Notes: generated by a model not told the origin, from the sequence alone. A stretch of 64,000 nucleotides of DNA from Catenulispora acidiphila DSM 44928 (GCF_000024025.1 NC_013131.1:6572001-6636000), one strand, 5' to 3'; positions 9,401-20,377 are shown, numbered from the stretch's first letter. Numbers and translations are program-made.

Positions 9401-11058
9401 TTGGTGACCTGCGCGAACAGCTGGCTGAAGTACTCGAAGACCAGGCGCGGCTTCTCGGAGAGCACCGCGATCGGGGTGTCCGAGCCCATGGAGCCCAGCG
9501 GCTCGCCGCCGGTGCGCGCCATCGGGGCGAGCAGGACCCGCAGTTCCTCCTCGGTGTAGCCGAAGGTCTGCTGGCGGCGCGTGACCGAGGCGCGGGTGTG
9601 CACGATGTGCTCGCGCTCGGGGAGCTTGTCGAGCTTGATCCGGCCGGCGTGCAGCCACTCGGCGTACGGCTCGGCGGCGGCCAGGGCGGCCTTGATCTCC
9701 TCGTCCTCGACGATCCGGCCGGCCGCGGTGTCCACCAGGAACATCCGGCCGGGCTGCAGCCGGCCCTTGCGGACCACGGTCGCCGGGTCGATGTCCAGGA
9801 CGCCGAACTCGCTGGCCAGGACCACCAGGCCGTCGTCGGTGACCCAGTAGCGGGAGGGGCGCAGGCCGTTGCGGTCCAGGACGGCGCCGATCAGCGTGCC
9901 GTCGGAGAAGACCATGTCGGCCGGGCCGTCCCAGGGCTCCATGAAGGAGGAGTGGTAGGCGTAGAAGGCGCGCCGGGCGGCGTCCATCTCGCCGTGGTTC
10001 TCCCAGGCCTCGGGGATCATCATCAGCACGGCGTGCGGCAGGCTGCGCCCGCCCAGGTGCAGCAGCTCCAGGGCCTCGTCGAAGGAGGCGGAGTCCGAGG
10101 CGCCGGGGGTGCAGATCGGGAACAGCCGGTCCAGGTCGCCGCCGATGAGGTCGGTCGCCAGGTCGGACTCGCGGGCGCGCATCCAGTTCCGGTTCCCGAT
10201 GACCGTGTTGATCTCGCCGTTGTGCGCGACGAACCGGTAGGGGTGCGCCAGCGGCCACGCCGGGAAGGTGTTGGTGCTGAAGCGCGAGTGCACCAGGCCG
10301 ATGGCGCTGGCGAAGCGCTCGTCGAGCAGGTCCGGGAAGAAGGTCTCCAGCTGCGCGGTGGTGAGCATGCCCTTGTAGACCAGGGTGCGCGCGCTCAGGC
10401 TCGGGAAGTAGACCTGGGCGTCGCGCTCGGCGCGCTTGCGCAGGGCGAAGGCCAGGCGGTCCAGCTCGATACCGCTCTGGCCGCCGGTGCCGGTGACGAA
10501 CAGCTGCCGGAAGCGGGGCATGACCGACAGCGCGCCGTTGCCCAGCCCTTCGGGGTTCGTGGGCAGCTCGCGCCAGCCGAGCACGGCCAGGTGCTCCTCG
10601 GCGGCGATGGCCTCGACGCGGATCTCCGCCTCCCGCGCGGCGTCGTCGTCGGTGGGGAGGAAGGCCACTCCGACGGCGTAGTGCCCGGCCGGCGGCAGGT
10701 CGAAACGCGCGCCGCTCTCGCTGAGCACGGCGCGCAGGAAGGCGTCGGGGACCTGCACCAGGATGCCGGCGCCGTCGCCGGTCGAGGGCTCGGCACCGGA
10801 GGCGCCGCGGTGTTCCATGTTGACCAGCGCCTGGAGCGCCTGGTCGACGATCCCGTGGCTGGCGATCCCGGTCAGCGTCGCCACGAAGGCCACGCCGCAG
10901 GAGTCCTTCTCCGCGCGCGGGTCGTACAGGCCCTGCGCCTCGGGCAGCGCCGAGAACAGCGGGGCGGCGCTGGTGGAGGCGGCAGCGGCCTGGGCCGCCG
11001 CCTGGGCTTCGGGGCGGGAGGATCCGGGGCGACCGGGCGGTATGGCTGGGAATGCCAT
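6406..11058 (-). CDS. gltB: glutamate synthase large (alpha) subunit
   Basis: A 1550-aa amidotransferase. Residue Cys54 (KDSCGVAF) becomes the N-terminal nucleophile after removal of an unusually long Ala-rich propeptide of 53 residues. The order is the glutaminase domain (about 54-450), the central domain, the FMN/2-oxoglutarate synthase barrel with the 3Fe-4S motif [15 protein letters not shown], and the C-terminal beta-helix (about 1300-1550) with Gly repeats such as [17 protein letters not shown] upstream of the ATG supports the start. It is transcribed with gltD and makes glutamate from glutamine and 2-oxoglutarate. Confidence 0.97.
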   Translation of the reverse strand: MAFPAIPPGRPGSSRPEAQAAAQAAAASTSAAPLFSALPEAQGLYDPRAEKDSCGVAFVATLTGIASHGIVDQALQALVNMEHRGASGAEPSTGDGAGILVQVPDAFLRAVLSESGARFDLPPAGHYAVGVAFLPTDDDAAREAEIRVEAIAAEEHLAVLGWRELPTNPEGLGNGALSVMPRFRQLFVTGTGGQSGIELDRLAFALRKRAERDAQVYFPSLSARTLVYKGMLTTAQLETFFPDLLDERFASAIGLVHSRFSTNTFPAWPLAHPYRFVAHNGEINTVIGNRNWMRARESDLATDLIGGDLDRLFPICTPGASDSASFDEALELLHLGGRSLPHAVLMMIPEAWENHGEMDAARRAFYAYHSSFMEPWDGPADMVFSDGTLIGAVLDRNGLRPSRYWVTDDGLVVLASEFGVLDIDPATVVRKGRLQPGRMFLVDTAAGRIVEDEEIKAALAAAEPYAEWLHAGRIKLDKLPEREHIVHTRASVTRRQQTFGYTEEELRVLLAPMARTGGEPLGSMGSDTPIAVLSEKPRLVFEYFSQLFAQVTNPPLDAIREELVTSLATTIGPETNLLDPTAAACRQVEVAFPVIDNDELAKLIHINADGDLPGLRAVTVSGLYRVAGGGPALRARLEEIREEVSKAIAGGARIIVLSDRHSDAEHAPIPSLLLTSAVHHHLIREKTRTHVGLVIEAGDVREVHHVALLIGYGAAVVNPYLAMESVEEMAGSGHLGLIEPDQAIRNLIKALGKGVLKVMSKMGISTVASYRGAQIFEAVGLAQDVVDEYFTGTTSKLGGVGLETLAEETARRHARAYPKQSGTSRLAHRRLEIGGEYQWRREGEPHLFDPDTVFRLQHSTREKRYDIFKQYTSRVDEQSERLMTLRGLFKFKDGARAPIPIEEVEPISDIVKRFSTGAMSYGSISAEAHQTLAIAMNQLGAKSNTGEGGEDVDRLRDPERRSSIKQVASGRFGVTAEYLAEADDIQIKMAQGAKPGEGGQLPGHKVYPWVAKTRHSTPGVGLISPPPHHDIYSIEDLAQLIHDLKNANRDARVHVKLVAEVGVGTVAAGVSKAHADVVLISGHDGGTGASPLTSLKHAGAPWELGLAETQQTLLLNGLRDRIVVQTDGQLKTGRDVLIAALLGAEEYGFATAPLVVSGCVMMRVCHLDTCPVGVATQNPELRARFNGRPEFVVTFFEYLAEEVREHLAALGFRSLQEAVGHAELLDTSAAVAHWKASGLDLAPLLHVPALPEGTALHRTREQDHGLDKALDHQLIAVAQPAIARREPVRAQFQIRNVNRTVGTMLSHEVVKAHRGEGLAEGTIDLTFVGSAGNSFGAFLAPGITLRLEGDANDYVGKGLSGGRIVVRPHREAATINDAAERNVIAGNVIAYGATSGRIHLRGTVGERFCVRNSGATAVVEGVGDHACEYMTGGTVVVLGEHGRNLAAGMSGGTAYVLDLKVSRVNSEMVNVEALDAEDRALLHTLVQEHQEETGSAVAEALLADWGAHVGRFAKIMPVDYKRVLTARAAAQAAGLSEEQTLDKIMEATRG

Positions 11059-11425
11059 CAGGGGCTGTCCTTCCGTCGTGTCAGTCTGGCACGGCGGGAC
11101 GTCTTTGGCCCTTGCGCAATCCGATCAGGTGTAAGCAGAGGTTACAACATGGTGGGGCGGGTGGGGAGTGGACTATCTCACAGTGCGGGACGTGCGATCC
11201 CGAGATGTGTTCCAGATACTGAGACACGCCAAGGGGATGTGGATCTTGCCGTCCGGAGACGAGACATCAGCGGCTCGCCGATGAGGGCTCCTTGTTGTCT
11301 ATGCCCCGGTTGGCCCATTCAACTCGGGCTCGGCGGTGTGGGCCTTGACACGTCATGGGGCGAAGGCCGGCCGGCGCGGCGCCGAGGCGCACCGCGCTGC
11401 CCGCCTTCGTTCCGGTCCGCGCGCC
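11059..11425. other. gltB upstream intergenic region
   Basis: No gene is seen in these 367 bases. They must contain the gltB promoter and the 3' flank of the glycosidase-like gene. A dyad GTAAGCAGAGGTTAC (11131-11145) is reminiscent of half of a GlnR box (GTnAC-n6-GAAAC), but the second half does not match, so nitrogen control is only a weak possibility. Confidence 0.35.
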
Positions 11426-13312
11426 TCAGCGCAGGTAGACCGCCATGAAGTCCTTGGTGGAGTTCACGAAGAACTTGTTCGGACCCTGCAGGAAGTCCTC
11501 GTACAGCTTCGAGGTGTCGGGGTTGCCGTCGTGGTTCGGGAAGTACTGGAAGTCCGCCCAGCGCAGGTTGATGTCCAGCTGCATCGCGCGGACCGCGCCG
11601 GCGTCCTTGAGCAGGCGGGCCAGGGACGGCGCCGTGAGCTCGTTGCCGCCGACCCAGACGATGTCGCCGTCGGCCTTCACCCCCACGCCGGAGCGCCACA
11701 CCGCCGCCGAGCCGTGGTCGGCGCGTCCCCAGGTGGAGCTGTCGTCGATGTACGGGACGACCTGGCCGCCGTCGACCATCAGCTTCAGGTTCTGCCGGAC
11801 GCTGACGATGTCGGCGTTCTTCTGGAAGCTGTAGTCCCGGCCCCACATGCCGACCGCCATGTGGCCGTCCTTGAAGATCACCTCGCTGGCCGCGCCGTTG
11901 ACCAGCGAGGCCGCGGTGACGCCGTGGTCGTAGTAGCCGCCGTGGGACTCGCTGATCTTGAAGCCGCCGTTGAACAGCGCGATCAGGTTCGGCCGGGCGT
12001 TCGCGTCGATCTGGTTCGGCACGGTGGTGATGACCGAGTTCAGACCGCCCTCGTGGCCGGGGTGCAGCACGAAGCCGGAGTGCTTCTGGTCGATCACCGC
12101 GACGTCGGCGGTGACGCCGGTGTACACCGCGTCGGGCCGGACCCGCGCGACCTGGACCACCGGCTGGCCGGCGGGGTTGGCCACCGCGACCTGGAACTCG
12201 CCCTCGCCGGACTCCAGGGTCAGTCCGGGCGGCGCCGGCATGCGCGGCTGCATGGCGATGACGTCCGCCGGCGGGGTGGTGCTCGGCGCGCCGCCCTTGC
12301 TCGGGACGGCGCCGCTGGCGGACGGCTTGGCCGAACTCGGCGCGGTAGTCGGGCCCAGGTCGGTGAACTGCTTGGCGTCCACCGACCCGCCCTTGGACGG
12401 CGGGTTCAGGTCGTACTGCCACTGCTCGAGCTGCGCCACCGCGCCGCCGAGGCCGTGGTCGCGCCCCCACTCGGCCAGGCGCGCCTGCACGGTGTCGGTG
12501 CCCGGCTGGGTCAGCGCGCCGGCCACGGACCAGGCGAGCGTCCCGAAGAACAGCAAAACCGCGCCCCACAGCGACCGCACCACGATCTTGCGGCGGCGGC
12601 GCTGGTTCGGGTTCAGACGCGCCCTGTGCTTCCACGGCAGGACGCGGAAGCCTCGGCCGTACAAGGGAGTGTGGCGCTGGCGCCGTGCCGGGAAGGGAGC
12701 CTCGGACGCCTCGGATCCCTCGGATCGCTTAGATCCCTTAGATCCCTTAGATCCCTTAGCCGCCTCGGGCGAATCGTCGGTGGCGGAATCACGGCCGGGT
12801 ACGGCGTCGGAGACCGGCGGCTCTGCCCCGTCGGCCTCGGCGACGGCCCGCGCCGTCTCCTCCGCGACGTCCTGCGCCACCTCGGTCACCGCCGCCGCCG
12901 GACGCATCCGCATGTGGTCGTGCTCGTGCTCGTGCTCGTGCTCGTCGGCGGTGTTCAGCGAGACCGTCTCGGACAGCGCGTCGCCGGGGAGACGCTCGGT
13001 GGCCGGCAGCGACACCGTCTCGGCCAAGCTGTCGGCGTCCGCCTTCGCACGGTCCTGCGACTCGGCGCCGTCCCGCACGCCGCCGCCCGCGCCGTCCCCG
13101 TGGACCGTGCCGGCGCCGCCGCCGGCCGGCTCACCCTGGCGCAGGGCTTCCAACTCCTCGCTCTTCGCGGACAACAGCCGCACCTCTCCTCGCCGTGATC
13201 GCCCGAACCGCGCCCGATCCCCGTCCGCGGTTCCGCGTCCGCCCGTACGCTCTACGTCTTCGACGCCGCGCGGGCATGAGTGGTTGCTTCGTGTGCTGAT
13301 CTCGCGAGTCAT
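11426..13312 (-). CDS. membrane-anchored phosphodiester glycosidase (NAGPA-like) family protein
   Basis: 628 aa. The N-terminal cytoplasmic part (1 to about 245) is low complexity: acidic/Ala stretches, a His-rich EHEHEHEHDHMRMRP run and KGSKGSKGSKRSEGSE repeats. One membrane helix follows around 250-270 (VVRSLWGAVLLFFGTLAWSV). The outer C-terminal domain has NAGPA/DUF2233 features: GVTADVAVID, LIALFNGGF, VIFKDGHMAVGMWG, VVWVGGNELT-like and AMQLDINLRWADF. The family cleaves GlcNAc phosphodiesters in animals; the bacterial substrate is unknown, perhaps a wall polymer. The start is uncertain: residues 1-45 look unconserved, and GTG 13183 or TTG 13174 near GAGGAGAG are alternatives. Confidence 0.75.
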   Translation of the reverse strand: MTREISTRSNHSCPRGVEDVERTGGRGTADGDRARFGRSRRGEVRLLSAKSEELEALRQGEPAGGGAGTVHGDGAGGGVRDGAESQDRAKADADSLAETVSLPATERLPGDALSETVSLNTADEHEHEHEHDHMRMRPAAAVTEVAQDVAEETARAVAEADGAEPPVSDAVPGRDSATDDSPEAAKGSKGSKGSKRSEGSEASEAPFPARRQRHTPLYGRGFRVLPWKHRARLNPNQRRRRKIVVRSLWGAVLLFFGTLAWSVAGALTQPGTDTVQARLAEWGRDHGLGGAVAQLEQWQYDLNPPSKGGSVDAKQFTDLGPTTAPSSAKPSASGAVPSKGGAPSTTPPADVIAMQPRMPAPPGLTLESGEGEFQVAVANPAGQPVVQVARVRPDAVYTGVTADVAVIDQKHSGFVLHPGHEGGLNSVITTVPNQIDANARPNLIALFNGGFKISESHGGYYDHGVTAASLVNGAASEVIFKDGHMAVGMWGRDYSFQKNADIVSVRQNLKLMVDGGQVVPYIDDSSTWGRADHGSAAVWRSGVGVKADGDIVWVGGNELTAPSLARLLKDAGAVRAMQLDINLRWADFQYFPNHDGNPDTSKLYEDFLQGPNKFFVNSTKDFMAVYLR

Positions 13313-13379
13313 CTCCCACCGGCGGGCGGCCGCCGAACACCGGTTAGCCCGGATGGTGTGATTTGTACACCATTGGGCC

Positions 13380-14177
13380 TCAGCCCAGGTGTCCGCCGAT
13401 CAGCGCGCCGAGTCCGAAGGTCACCACCGCGGCGACGGCGCCGAACAGCAGCTGCCGCAAGCCCGAGAACCACCAGGAGCGGGAGGACACGCGCGAGACT
13501 ATCGCCCCGCAGGCGAACAGCCCGCCGAAGGCCAGCAGCATCGCCACCCACAGCTGGTTCAGCCCGAGCAGGTAGGGCAGCAGCGGCAGCACCGCGCCGA
13601 TCGCGAAGGACCCGAAGCTGGACACCGCGGCGACCACCGGGCTCGGCAGGTCGGTCGGGTCGACCCCGAGCTCCTCCTGGACGTGCACGATCAGCGCCTG
13701 GGCCGGATCGCGGTGGATCTGCCGCGCCGCCTCCAGGGCGAGGTCGGCGTCCAGACCGCGCTCGGTGAGGAACTCCGCGAGCTCCCTCATCTCCGCGGCC
13801 GGGCGCCGGGCCAGCTCCAGCCGCTCCAGCTCTATCTCGGCCTGGGTGACCTCGGTCTGGCTGGCCACCGAGATGTACTCCCCGGCCGCCATCGAACAGG
13901 CGCCGGCGACCAGGCCGGCCAGACCGGTGAGCACGATGGTCTTGTGCGCCGCGTCGCCGCCGGCCATGCCGGCGATCAGCGAGAAGTTGGAGACCAGGCC
14001 GTCGGTGACGCCGAAGACGGCCGGCCGCAGCCAGCCGCCGTTCACGTCCCGGTGGTGGTCCTTCGGGATCGCCGGGCCCTGATGGGCGCCCGGGGCGCGG
14101 TCGTCCGGGCCGGAGCCCGCGCCGCCGCCGGCGCTGTCGGTGGTCGGAGGAAGAACGGACGTGTCAGGGTGATTCAT
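13380..14177 (-). CDS. VIT1/CCC1 family metal transporter
   Basis: A 265-aa membrane protein with the vacuolar iron transporter pattern. The first helix pair is WLRPAVFGVTDGLVSNFSLIA; ACSMAAGEYISVASQ is in helix 2-3. A charged cytosolic metal-binding-like region rich in Glu (residues about 115-185, with ELERLELARR and DPAQALIVHVQEELG) is followed by three C-terminal helices. The family moves Fe2+ or Mn2+ out of the cytosol. The first 40 residues are a Gly/Pro/His-containing tail. It lies 30 nt downstream of lgt on the same strand. Confidence 0.85.
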   Translation of the reverse strand: MNHPDTSVLPPTTDSAGGGAGSGPDDRAPGAHQGPAIPKDHHRDVNGGWLRPAVFGVTDGLVSNFSLIAGMAGGDAAHKTIVLTGLAGLVAGACSMAAGEYISVASQTEVTQAEIELERLELARRPAAEMRELAEFLTERGLDADLALEAARQIHRDPAQALIVHVQEELGVDPTDLPSPVVAAVSSFGSFAIGAVLPLLPYLLGLNQLWVAMLLAFGGLFACGAIVSRVSSRSWWFSGLRQLLFGAVAAVVTFGLGALIGGHLG

Positions 14178-14206
14178 CGACTCGATCCTGGCAGGCGATA
14201 CGGGTT

Positions 14207-15373
14207 CTAGGACTCGCTCGCCGTGCCGGCCGGGGTCGCCGACGCCGTCTCGGGGTCGGCCGCCTGGGCCGGCACCGCCACGGCGTCGGAATCGTCGAGA
14301 TCTTCGGATTCCGCGGCGTCCGCGGCGGGCTCTGGTTCGGAGTCCGTCACCAGTTTTTCAGGTTCGCCGGCCTGTTCGCCAACAAGGGCATCCTCAGTAA
14401 GGGCGCCCTCACCTGCGTCGGAGTCGTCAGAGGCGGTGGATCCGGACTCCTGGGAGGGCAGCTCGGAGAGCTCCGCGCCGGCCGGCGCCAGGTAGGGCGA
14501 GGACTCCCGCCCCGGGTACTTCTTGCGCGACAGCACGAAGTAGGCGACCGCGCCGAGGAACACGATGATCGCGGTCCAGTCGTTCAGGCGCATGCCCAGG
14601 AAGTGGTGCGCGTCGTCGATGCGCAGCGACTCGATCCAGAAGCGGCCCACGGTGTACGAGGCGACGTAGATCGCGAACACCCGGCCGTATCCGAGCTTGA
14701 AGCGCCGGTCGGCCCACAGGCACAGCACCGCGACGCCGACGCACCAGATCGACTCGTACAGGAACGTCGGGTGGAACGGACCGCCGGCGACCAGCTCGGC
14801 CTTGCCGTCCGGGCCGACCACCGCGGTCTGGGTCGTGGTGTCCATGACGTGGACGTTCAGACCCCACGGCAGGCTGGTGTGGCTGCCGTACAGCTCGTTG
14901 TTGAACCAGTTGCCCCAGCGGCCCAGGGCCTGCGCCAGCACGATGCCCGGCGCCGCGGCGTCGGCGAACGTGCGCAGCGAGGCGCCGCGCCGCCGGCAGC
15001 CGATGTAGGCGCCCACGGCGCCCAGGGCGATGGCGCCCCAGATGCCCAGGCCGCCCTGCCAGACGTAGAAGGCCTTGACCGGGTCGCCGTCCTTGCCGAA
15101 GTACGGCGCCGAGGTCGTGATGACGTGGTACAGACGCCCGCCCACCAGTCCGAACGGCACCGCCCAGATGGCGATGTCGACGACTTCCTGCGGCTTGCCG
15201 CCGCGGGCGCGCCAGCGCTTGTCGCCGAGCCAGACGGCGACGAGGATCCCCGCCAGGATGCACATGGCGTACATCCGGATGGGGATCGGACCCAGGTGGT
15301 ACTGGGCCTTGCTCGGACTCGGGATGTCCGCCAGGTACGCGGCGGCGGCCTGGTGGGCTGCGGTGAGGCTCAT
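14207..15373 (-). CDS. lgt: phosphatidylglycerol-prolipoprotein diacylglyceryl transferase
   Basis: 388 aa. Lgt adds diacylglycerol to the lipobox Cys of prolipoproteins in the membrane. Seven hydrophobic segments occupy residues about 20-285. The signature GRWGNWFNNELYG (residues about 145-157) contains the Arg and Asn needed for activity, and GGRLYHVI carries the essential His. Residues about 290-388 form an acidic tail rich in Glu, Asp, Ala and Ser, not needed for catalysis in other bacteria. The window also encodes LspA, the next enzyme, with an acidic tail at its other end. Confidence 0.95.
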   Translation of the reverse strand: MSLTAAHQAAAAYLADIPSPSKAQYHLGPIPIRMYAMCILAGILVAVWLGDKRWRARGGKPQEVVDIAIWAVPFGLVGGRLYHVITTSAPYFGKDGDPVKAFYVWQGGLGIWGAIALGAVGAYIGCRRRGASLRTFADAAAPGIVLAQALGRWGNWFNNELYGSHTSLPWGLNVHVMDTTTQTAVVGPDGKAELVAGGPFHPTFLYESIWCVGVAVLCLWADRRFKLGYGRVFAIYVASYTVGRFWIESLRIDDAHHFLGMRLNDWTAIIVFLGAVAYFVLSRKKYPGRESSPYLAPAGAELSELPSQESGSTASDDSDAGEGALTEDALVGEQAGEPEKLVTDSEPEPAADAAESEDLDDSDAVAVPAQAADPETASATPAGTASES

Positions 15374-15409
15374 CGGGGGCGGGCGTCCTCGGGCTTCAGG
15401 GGCGGGGCG

Positions 15410-16402
15410 TCAGGACTTCGACGAGGTCGGGGTGGAGCCCGTCGAGGACGACGTGCCCGTGGGCGTGCCGGACGGCGAGCCGGAGGAGGACGGGGCACCG
15501 GAGGAGCTCGGCGCCCCCGCGGAGGAGGAGGCACCGGAGGACGACGCGCCCGAGGACGGCGCCGAGGTCGGCGCGGTCGGGAGCGTGGTCGGGGTGCCGG
15601 CCTTGCCGCCGTCCTTCTTGAAGGCCGCGTCCAGCTGGCCCTGGAAGTACTGCAGCACCGCGTCGGCGCTGGTCTGGGTGAAGGACAGCTGCTGGCCGTC
15701 GATGAAGACGGTCGGCGTGCCCGGCAGGCCCAGCTTGTTGAAGTTGTCGGCGTTGGACTGCACCCAGCCGTTGTGCGTCCCGCCGGTCACGCAGGACTGG
15801 AAGCCGGGGCTGGACTTCAGCGCCGGGATCTCGTCGGCGATCTTCAGGACCGCGGACCTGTCCGCCCAGGGGTCGGTCTGCTCGTTCGGCTGGTTGGCGT
15901 AGAGCAGGTCGTGCAGCTGCAAGAAGTCGCCCTGGTCCTGCGCGCAGGCCGCGGCGTTGGCGCCGTTGAGCGAACCGGAGCCGTTGTCGTGGCTGTCGAT
16001 GACGCGCGCCGGGTGGTAGGTGATCTGCAGCTTGCCGGCCTCGACGTACTGCCGGTAGGTCGGCTCCACGGCCGTCTCCACCTCCTGGCAGACCGGGCAG
16101 CGGAAGTCCTCGAAGACGTTCATCTTCACCGGCGCGTCGTTCGAGCCGATGTGGATGCCGGTGGCCTTGCTGGACTTGGCCTGCGGGTCGATCACCGCGG
16201 CGGCCGGAGCGGCATAGGGCGTGCTGTTGTGCTTGGCCGCCGACACCGCGATGCCGACACCGCCTGCGACCGCGACGACCAGTACGACGACCCCGCCGAT
16301 GGTCAACTGCTTGCGGCGCCGCTCAGCCCGTTGGCGGGCGATCTTCTCCGCCAACACCCGCTCGCGAGCGTTCTGCTTCCCTACCCGGTTCGCCTGGCTC
16401 AT
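15410..16402 (-). CDS. membrane-anchored DsbA-like thiol oxidoreductase (1)
   Basis: 330 aa. A basic N-terminus (residues 1-31) is followed by one helix (about 33-55). The extracytoplasmic thioredoxin-like domain has the active site CPVC at Cys102/Cys105 and the cis-Pro loop GTPTVFIDG. The last 55 residues are Ser/Gly/Pro/Thr rich and probably disordered in the wall. It belongs to the DsbA/BdbD-type family that introduces or shuffles disulfides in exported proteins. It sits next to a second such gene and a MauE-like gene, all on the same strand; gaps are over 30 nt. Confidence 0.85.
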   Translation of the reverse strand: MSQANRVGKQNARERVLAEKIARQRAERRRKQLTIGGVVVLVVAVAGGVGIAVSAAKHNSTPYAAPAAAVIDPQAKSSKATGIHIGSNDAPVKMNVFEDFRCPVCQEVETAVEPTYRQYVEAGKLQITYHPARVIDSHDNGSGSLNGANAAACAQDQGDFLQLHDLLYANQPNEQTDPWADRSAVLKIADEIPALKSSPGFQSCVTGGTHNGWVQSNADNFNKLGLPGTPTVFIDGQQLSFTQTSADAVLQYFQGQLDAAFKKDGGKAGTPTTLPTAPTSAPSSGASSSGASSSAGAPSSSGAPSSSGSPSGTPTGTSSSTGSTPTSSKS

Positions 16403-16545
16403 CGTCGTTAACAGTCCTGTCCGGTTCCGTCTGGTGGAGGGCGCACCGGCTCGGACCCGGGCGCGCGCACCGCATCTTATGCGGTGACTGCCTGGAAACG
16501 CACCGGAGGTGGCCCGGGTTGCGCCAAATCCTTCAGGAACTTTTA

Positions 16546-16590
16546 GGCCGCCGTCCCCCGCGGTGCCGGAGCGGCACGGGGACGGCGGCC
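16546..16590. terminator. GC-rich hairpin between the two DsbA-like genes
   Basis: A 13-bp perfect stem (GGCCGCCGTCCCC / GGGGACGGCGGCC) encloses a smaller inner stem (GTGCCG/CGGCAC). It lies just beyond the stop of the second DsbA-like gene. No clear T-run follows on the minus strand. Confidence 0.5.
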
Positions 16591-16618
16591 GGATGCGGAA
16601 CGCAAACCCGCAGGCGGG

Positions 16619-17467
16619 TCAGCCCTGCTTGGCCACGGCGGCGTCGAGCGCGGCCCTGTAGTCGGCGGTCTGCTGGGTGCCCGGGACGACGGTGGGGTCC
16701 TTGAGCGGGAAGGAGGTGCCGTCGATGTAGATGTCGGGGGTGCCGACGCTGCCGCCGAGCTTCTTGCTCAGCCAGGTGTAGTTGTCCTTGATCCACTGCG
16801 CGTACTTGCCGTCGCGGGCGCAGGCGTCGAAGGTGGCGCTGCGCAGGTTCGGGACCTGGCTCGCGAGGTTGAGCATGGTGTCCACCGAGCCGTAGGCGTC
16901 GTCGGTCTCCGCCGGCTGGTTCTTGAAGATCAGGTCGTGGAAGGCGATGAACTCCGCCTGCCCGACGTCCGCGGCGCAGGCCAGCGTCGCCCCGCCGACC
17001 AGCGAGCCCTGCCCGCCGCCGTTGCGGTCGATGAGGTCGACCAGGCGGTAGTGGACCTGGATCTTGCCGGCGTCGGCGTACTCCTTGTTGGTGGCGCCGA
17101 AGAAGGACTCAGCCTGCTTGCAGAACGGGCAGCGGACATCCTCGTCCACCTCGACGGTGACCTTGGCGTCGGGCTTGCCGTAGACGATCGCGCCGGGGTC
17201 GGCGGCCGACCCCGGGCTCGGGGTCACCCCGGACGGCGCGGCGAAGGGCTGCCCGGCGCCGTAGGCGTCGCGCGCGTTCTTGTTGCTGTTCGAGGTGTTG
17301 TGCTGCACCAGCACGCCGATCAGCACGGCCAGGGCGATCACCGCGACCACGACGCCGCCGATCACCAGCTGCTTGCGGCGGCGGTCGGCCGCCGCCTGCC
17401 GGCGGCGCGCCTCGGCGGCGCGCTCCCGTCCGCTGCGTTTCGGGCCGCTGCCGCCAGAGGTCGTCAT
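16619..17467 (-). CDS. membrane-anchored DsbA-like thiol oxidoreductase (2)
   Basis: 282 aa with the same plan as its neighbour: Arg-rich cytoplasmic end, one helix (residues about 34-55), a linker, then a thioredoxin-like domain. The active site is CPFC at Cys113/Cys116 and the cis-Pro loop is GTPDIYIDG. No Ser-rich tail is present. The two proteins are clearly related but diverged, suggesting different partners. It lies 45 nt downstream of the MauE-like gene, a pairing seen where MauE/DoxX proteins recycle a thioredoxin-like partner. Confidence 0.85.
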   Translation of the reverse strand: MTTSGGSGPKRSGRERAAEARRRQAAADRRRKQLVIGGVVVAVIALAVLIGVLVQHNTSNSNKNARDAYGAGQPFAAPSGVTPSPGSAADPGAIVYGKPDAKVTVEVDEDVRCPFCKQAESFFGATNKEYADAGKIQVHYRLVDLIDRNGGGQGSLVGGATLACAADVGQAEFIAFHDLIFKNQPAETDDAYGSVDTMLNLASQVPNLRSATFDACARDGKYAQWIKDNYTWLSKKLGGSVGTPDIYIDGTSFPLKDPTVVPGTQQTADYRAALDAAVAKQG

Positions 17468-17511
17468 GACCCCATGGTGCAGTGCTCCTATTTACGGAAC
17501 AATCGGACAGG

Positions 17512-18051
17512 TCAGATCGGGTCACCCAGCAGCGCGCGCTCCAGCGAGAGCTTGGAGGCCGGCTTCCAGATCAGCCACGCCGCCGGGAGCACGTAGAGCA
17601 GGTCGCGCAGCACGTCCAGGGTGTAGCGGGTGTGGCCCTTGGGCACCAGGCCGCCGCTGCCGCCGCAGCCGCAGCTGATCGCGATGCCGCGGGCGCCCAG
17701 GGACATGATCCCGCCGATGTAGACCAGCAGCAGCAGCGCGGAGAAGATCGCCACCAGCCGCGTGCCCAGACCCAGGATGAGCAGGATGCCCAGCGCCATC
17801 TCGAAGTACGGCTGGGCGTAGCCGAACGGCGTGACCAGCGACTCCGGCAGGATCTTGAAGTCGCGCACGCTCTGCGCGTTGCTCTCCGGCGAGCCCAGCT
17901 TGCCCAGGCTGTAGTAGAGCCACATCGCGGCCAGCAGCAGCCGCATGCCGAGGCTGATCCACTGCTGGTTGGTGTCCAGGAGACCGCGGATGCCGCCGGT
18001 CGCGGGCGCGTCCTTGCCCGGGGCGGAGGCCTTGGAAGCCATCGAAGTCAT
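17512..18051 (-). CDS. MauE/DoxX family membrane protein
   Basis: A 179-aa four-helix membrane protein with the MauE-type pattern WISLGMRLLLAAMWLYYSLGK and FKILPESLVTPFGYAQPYFEMALG. A CGCGG motif lies before the last helix and RDLLYVLPAAWLIW follows. MauE was defined in methylamine dehydrogenase maturation, where with MauD it helps disulfides form in the light chain; many actinomycete homologues sit beside DsbA-like genes, as here. Two ATGs are possible (18051 and 18042); AGAAGG lies 2 or 11 nt upstream, so 18042 may be the true start. A functional link to the Cys-rich proteins at 40-2092 is possible but unproven. Confidence 0.8.
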   Translation of the reverse strand: MTSMASKASAPGKDAPATGGIRGLLDTNQQWISLGMRLLLAAMWLYYSLGKLGSPESNAQSVRDFKILPESLVTPFGYAQPYFEMALGILLILGLGTRLVAIFSALLLLVYIGGIMSLGARGIAISCGCGGSGGLVPKGHTRYTLDVLRDLLYVLPAAWLIWKPASKLSLERALLGDPI

Positions 18052-18128
18052 AACCTTCTGTCCTCGGACGTGGCGGCACATGCGCGCCTGGAGTCGGGGC
18101 GGGCTTCATAAATTACAGGCACGGAAGA

Positions 18129-18160
18129 CCCTCGCGGGAGTGCCATCACCCCCGCGAGGG
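18129..18160 (-). terminator. terminator after trpA
   Basis: A 10-bp perfect stem (CCCTCGCGGG / CCCGCGAGGG) with a 12-nt loop lies between the end of trpA and the start of the MauE-like gene. Confidence 0.6.
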
Positions 18161-18198
18161 AACTTCCTAGCGCTTTCTCAGCTACTGCGTGCGACCGC

Positions 18199-19004
18199 TC
18201 AGCGGGCCTTGCTCCCCCGCCGCACCCCGTCGGCGAGCTCGGCGGCCAGCTCGCGCACCGCCTCGACCCCCTTGCGCGGGTCGCGGTTGTCCAGCAGCCG
18301 CCGGACGAAGGCCGAGCCGACGATCACGCCGTCGGCGTACCCGGCGATCTCGGCGGCCTGGTCGCCGGTGGAGACCCCCAGGCCCACGCACACCGCCTGG
18401 TCCGTCGCCTTCCTCGTGCGTTCGACCAGGTCCCGGGCGGCGTGCCCGACCTGGTCGCGGGCGCCGGTGACGCCCATCACCGCACCGGCGTACACGAAGC
18501 CGTTGCACACCTCGGTGGTCAGCGCGACGCGCTCGGGGGTGGAGCTCGGCGCGACCAGGAACACCCGGCCGATGTCGTGCGCGTCGGTCGCGGCGACCCA
18601 GGGACCGGCCTCCTCGGGGATGAGGTCCGGGGTGATCACGCCGCTGCCGCCGACCGCCGCCAGCTCGGCGGCGAAGCGCTCGACGCCGTAGTGCTCGATC
18701 GGGTTCCAGTACGACATGATCAGCGCCGCCGCGCCGGTGTCGGCGACCGCGCCGGCCGCGCGGATCACGTCCGGGGTGGTGACCCCGCGGCTGAGCGCCT
18801 GGTCGGCGGCGGCCTGGATGACCGGGCCGTCCATCGCCGGGTCGGAGTACGGGAGTCCGACCTCGATGATGTCGCAGCCGCCCTCGACCATGGCGCGCAT
18901 GGCGTCGATGGAGCCGTCGACCGACGGGTAGCCCGCGGGCAGGTAGCCGATGAGGACCGCGCGGTTGTCCGCCCGCGCGCTTTTGAGCACGTCCTGGAGC
19001 CGGT

Positions 19005-19008
<4 letters not shown>
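18199..19008 (-). CDS. trpA: tryptophan synthase alpha subunit
   Basis: 269 aa. It cleaves indole-3-glycerol phosphate to indole and glyceraldehyde 3-phosphate in a TIM barrel and passes indole to TrpB. Motifs seen are [11 protein letters not shown], the catalytic Glu in [13 protein letters not shown], the catalytic Asp equivalent in the PAMDGPVIQ region, [12 protein letters not shown] and the phosphate loop [10 protein letters not shown]. The GTG start overlaps the trpB stop by 4 nt (GTGA), giving coupled translation. It is the last gene of the trp block. Confidence 0.97.
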
Positions 19009-20327
<1,319 letters not shown>

Positions 20328-20377
20328 GGAGATGTCCCGTATGAGTGATGTGGACTGCTACGGCAGGAGCGAGGGGA

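Noticed and set aside
11131..11145. GlnR binding site before gltB
   Set aside because: Only one half-box resembles the consensus, so it is recorded as a weak hint and not as a site.
9244..11448. 734-codon plus-strand frame antisense to gltB
   Set aside because: Shadow of gltB third-position GC; no protein-like motifs.
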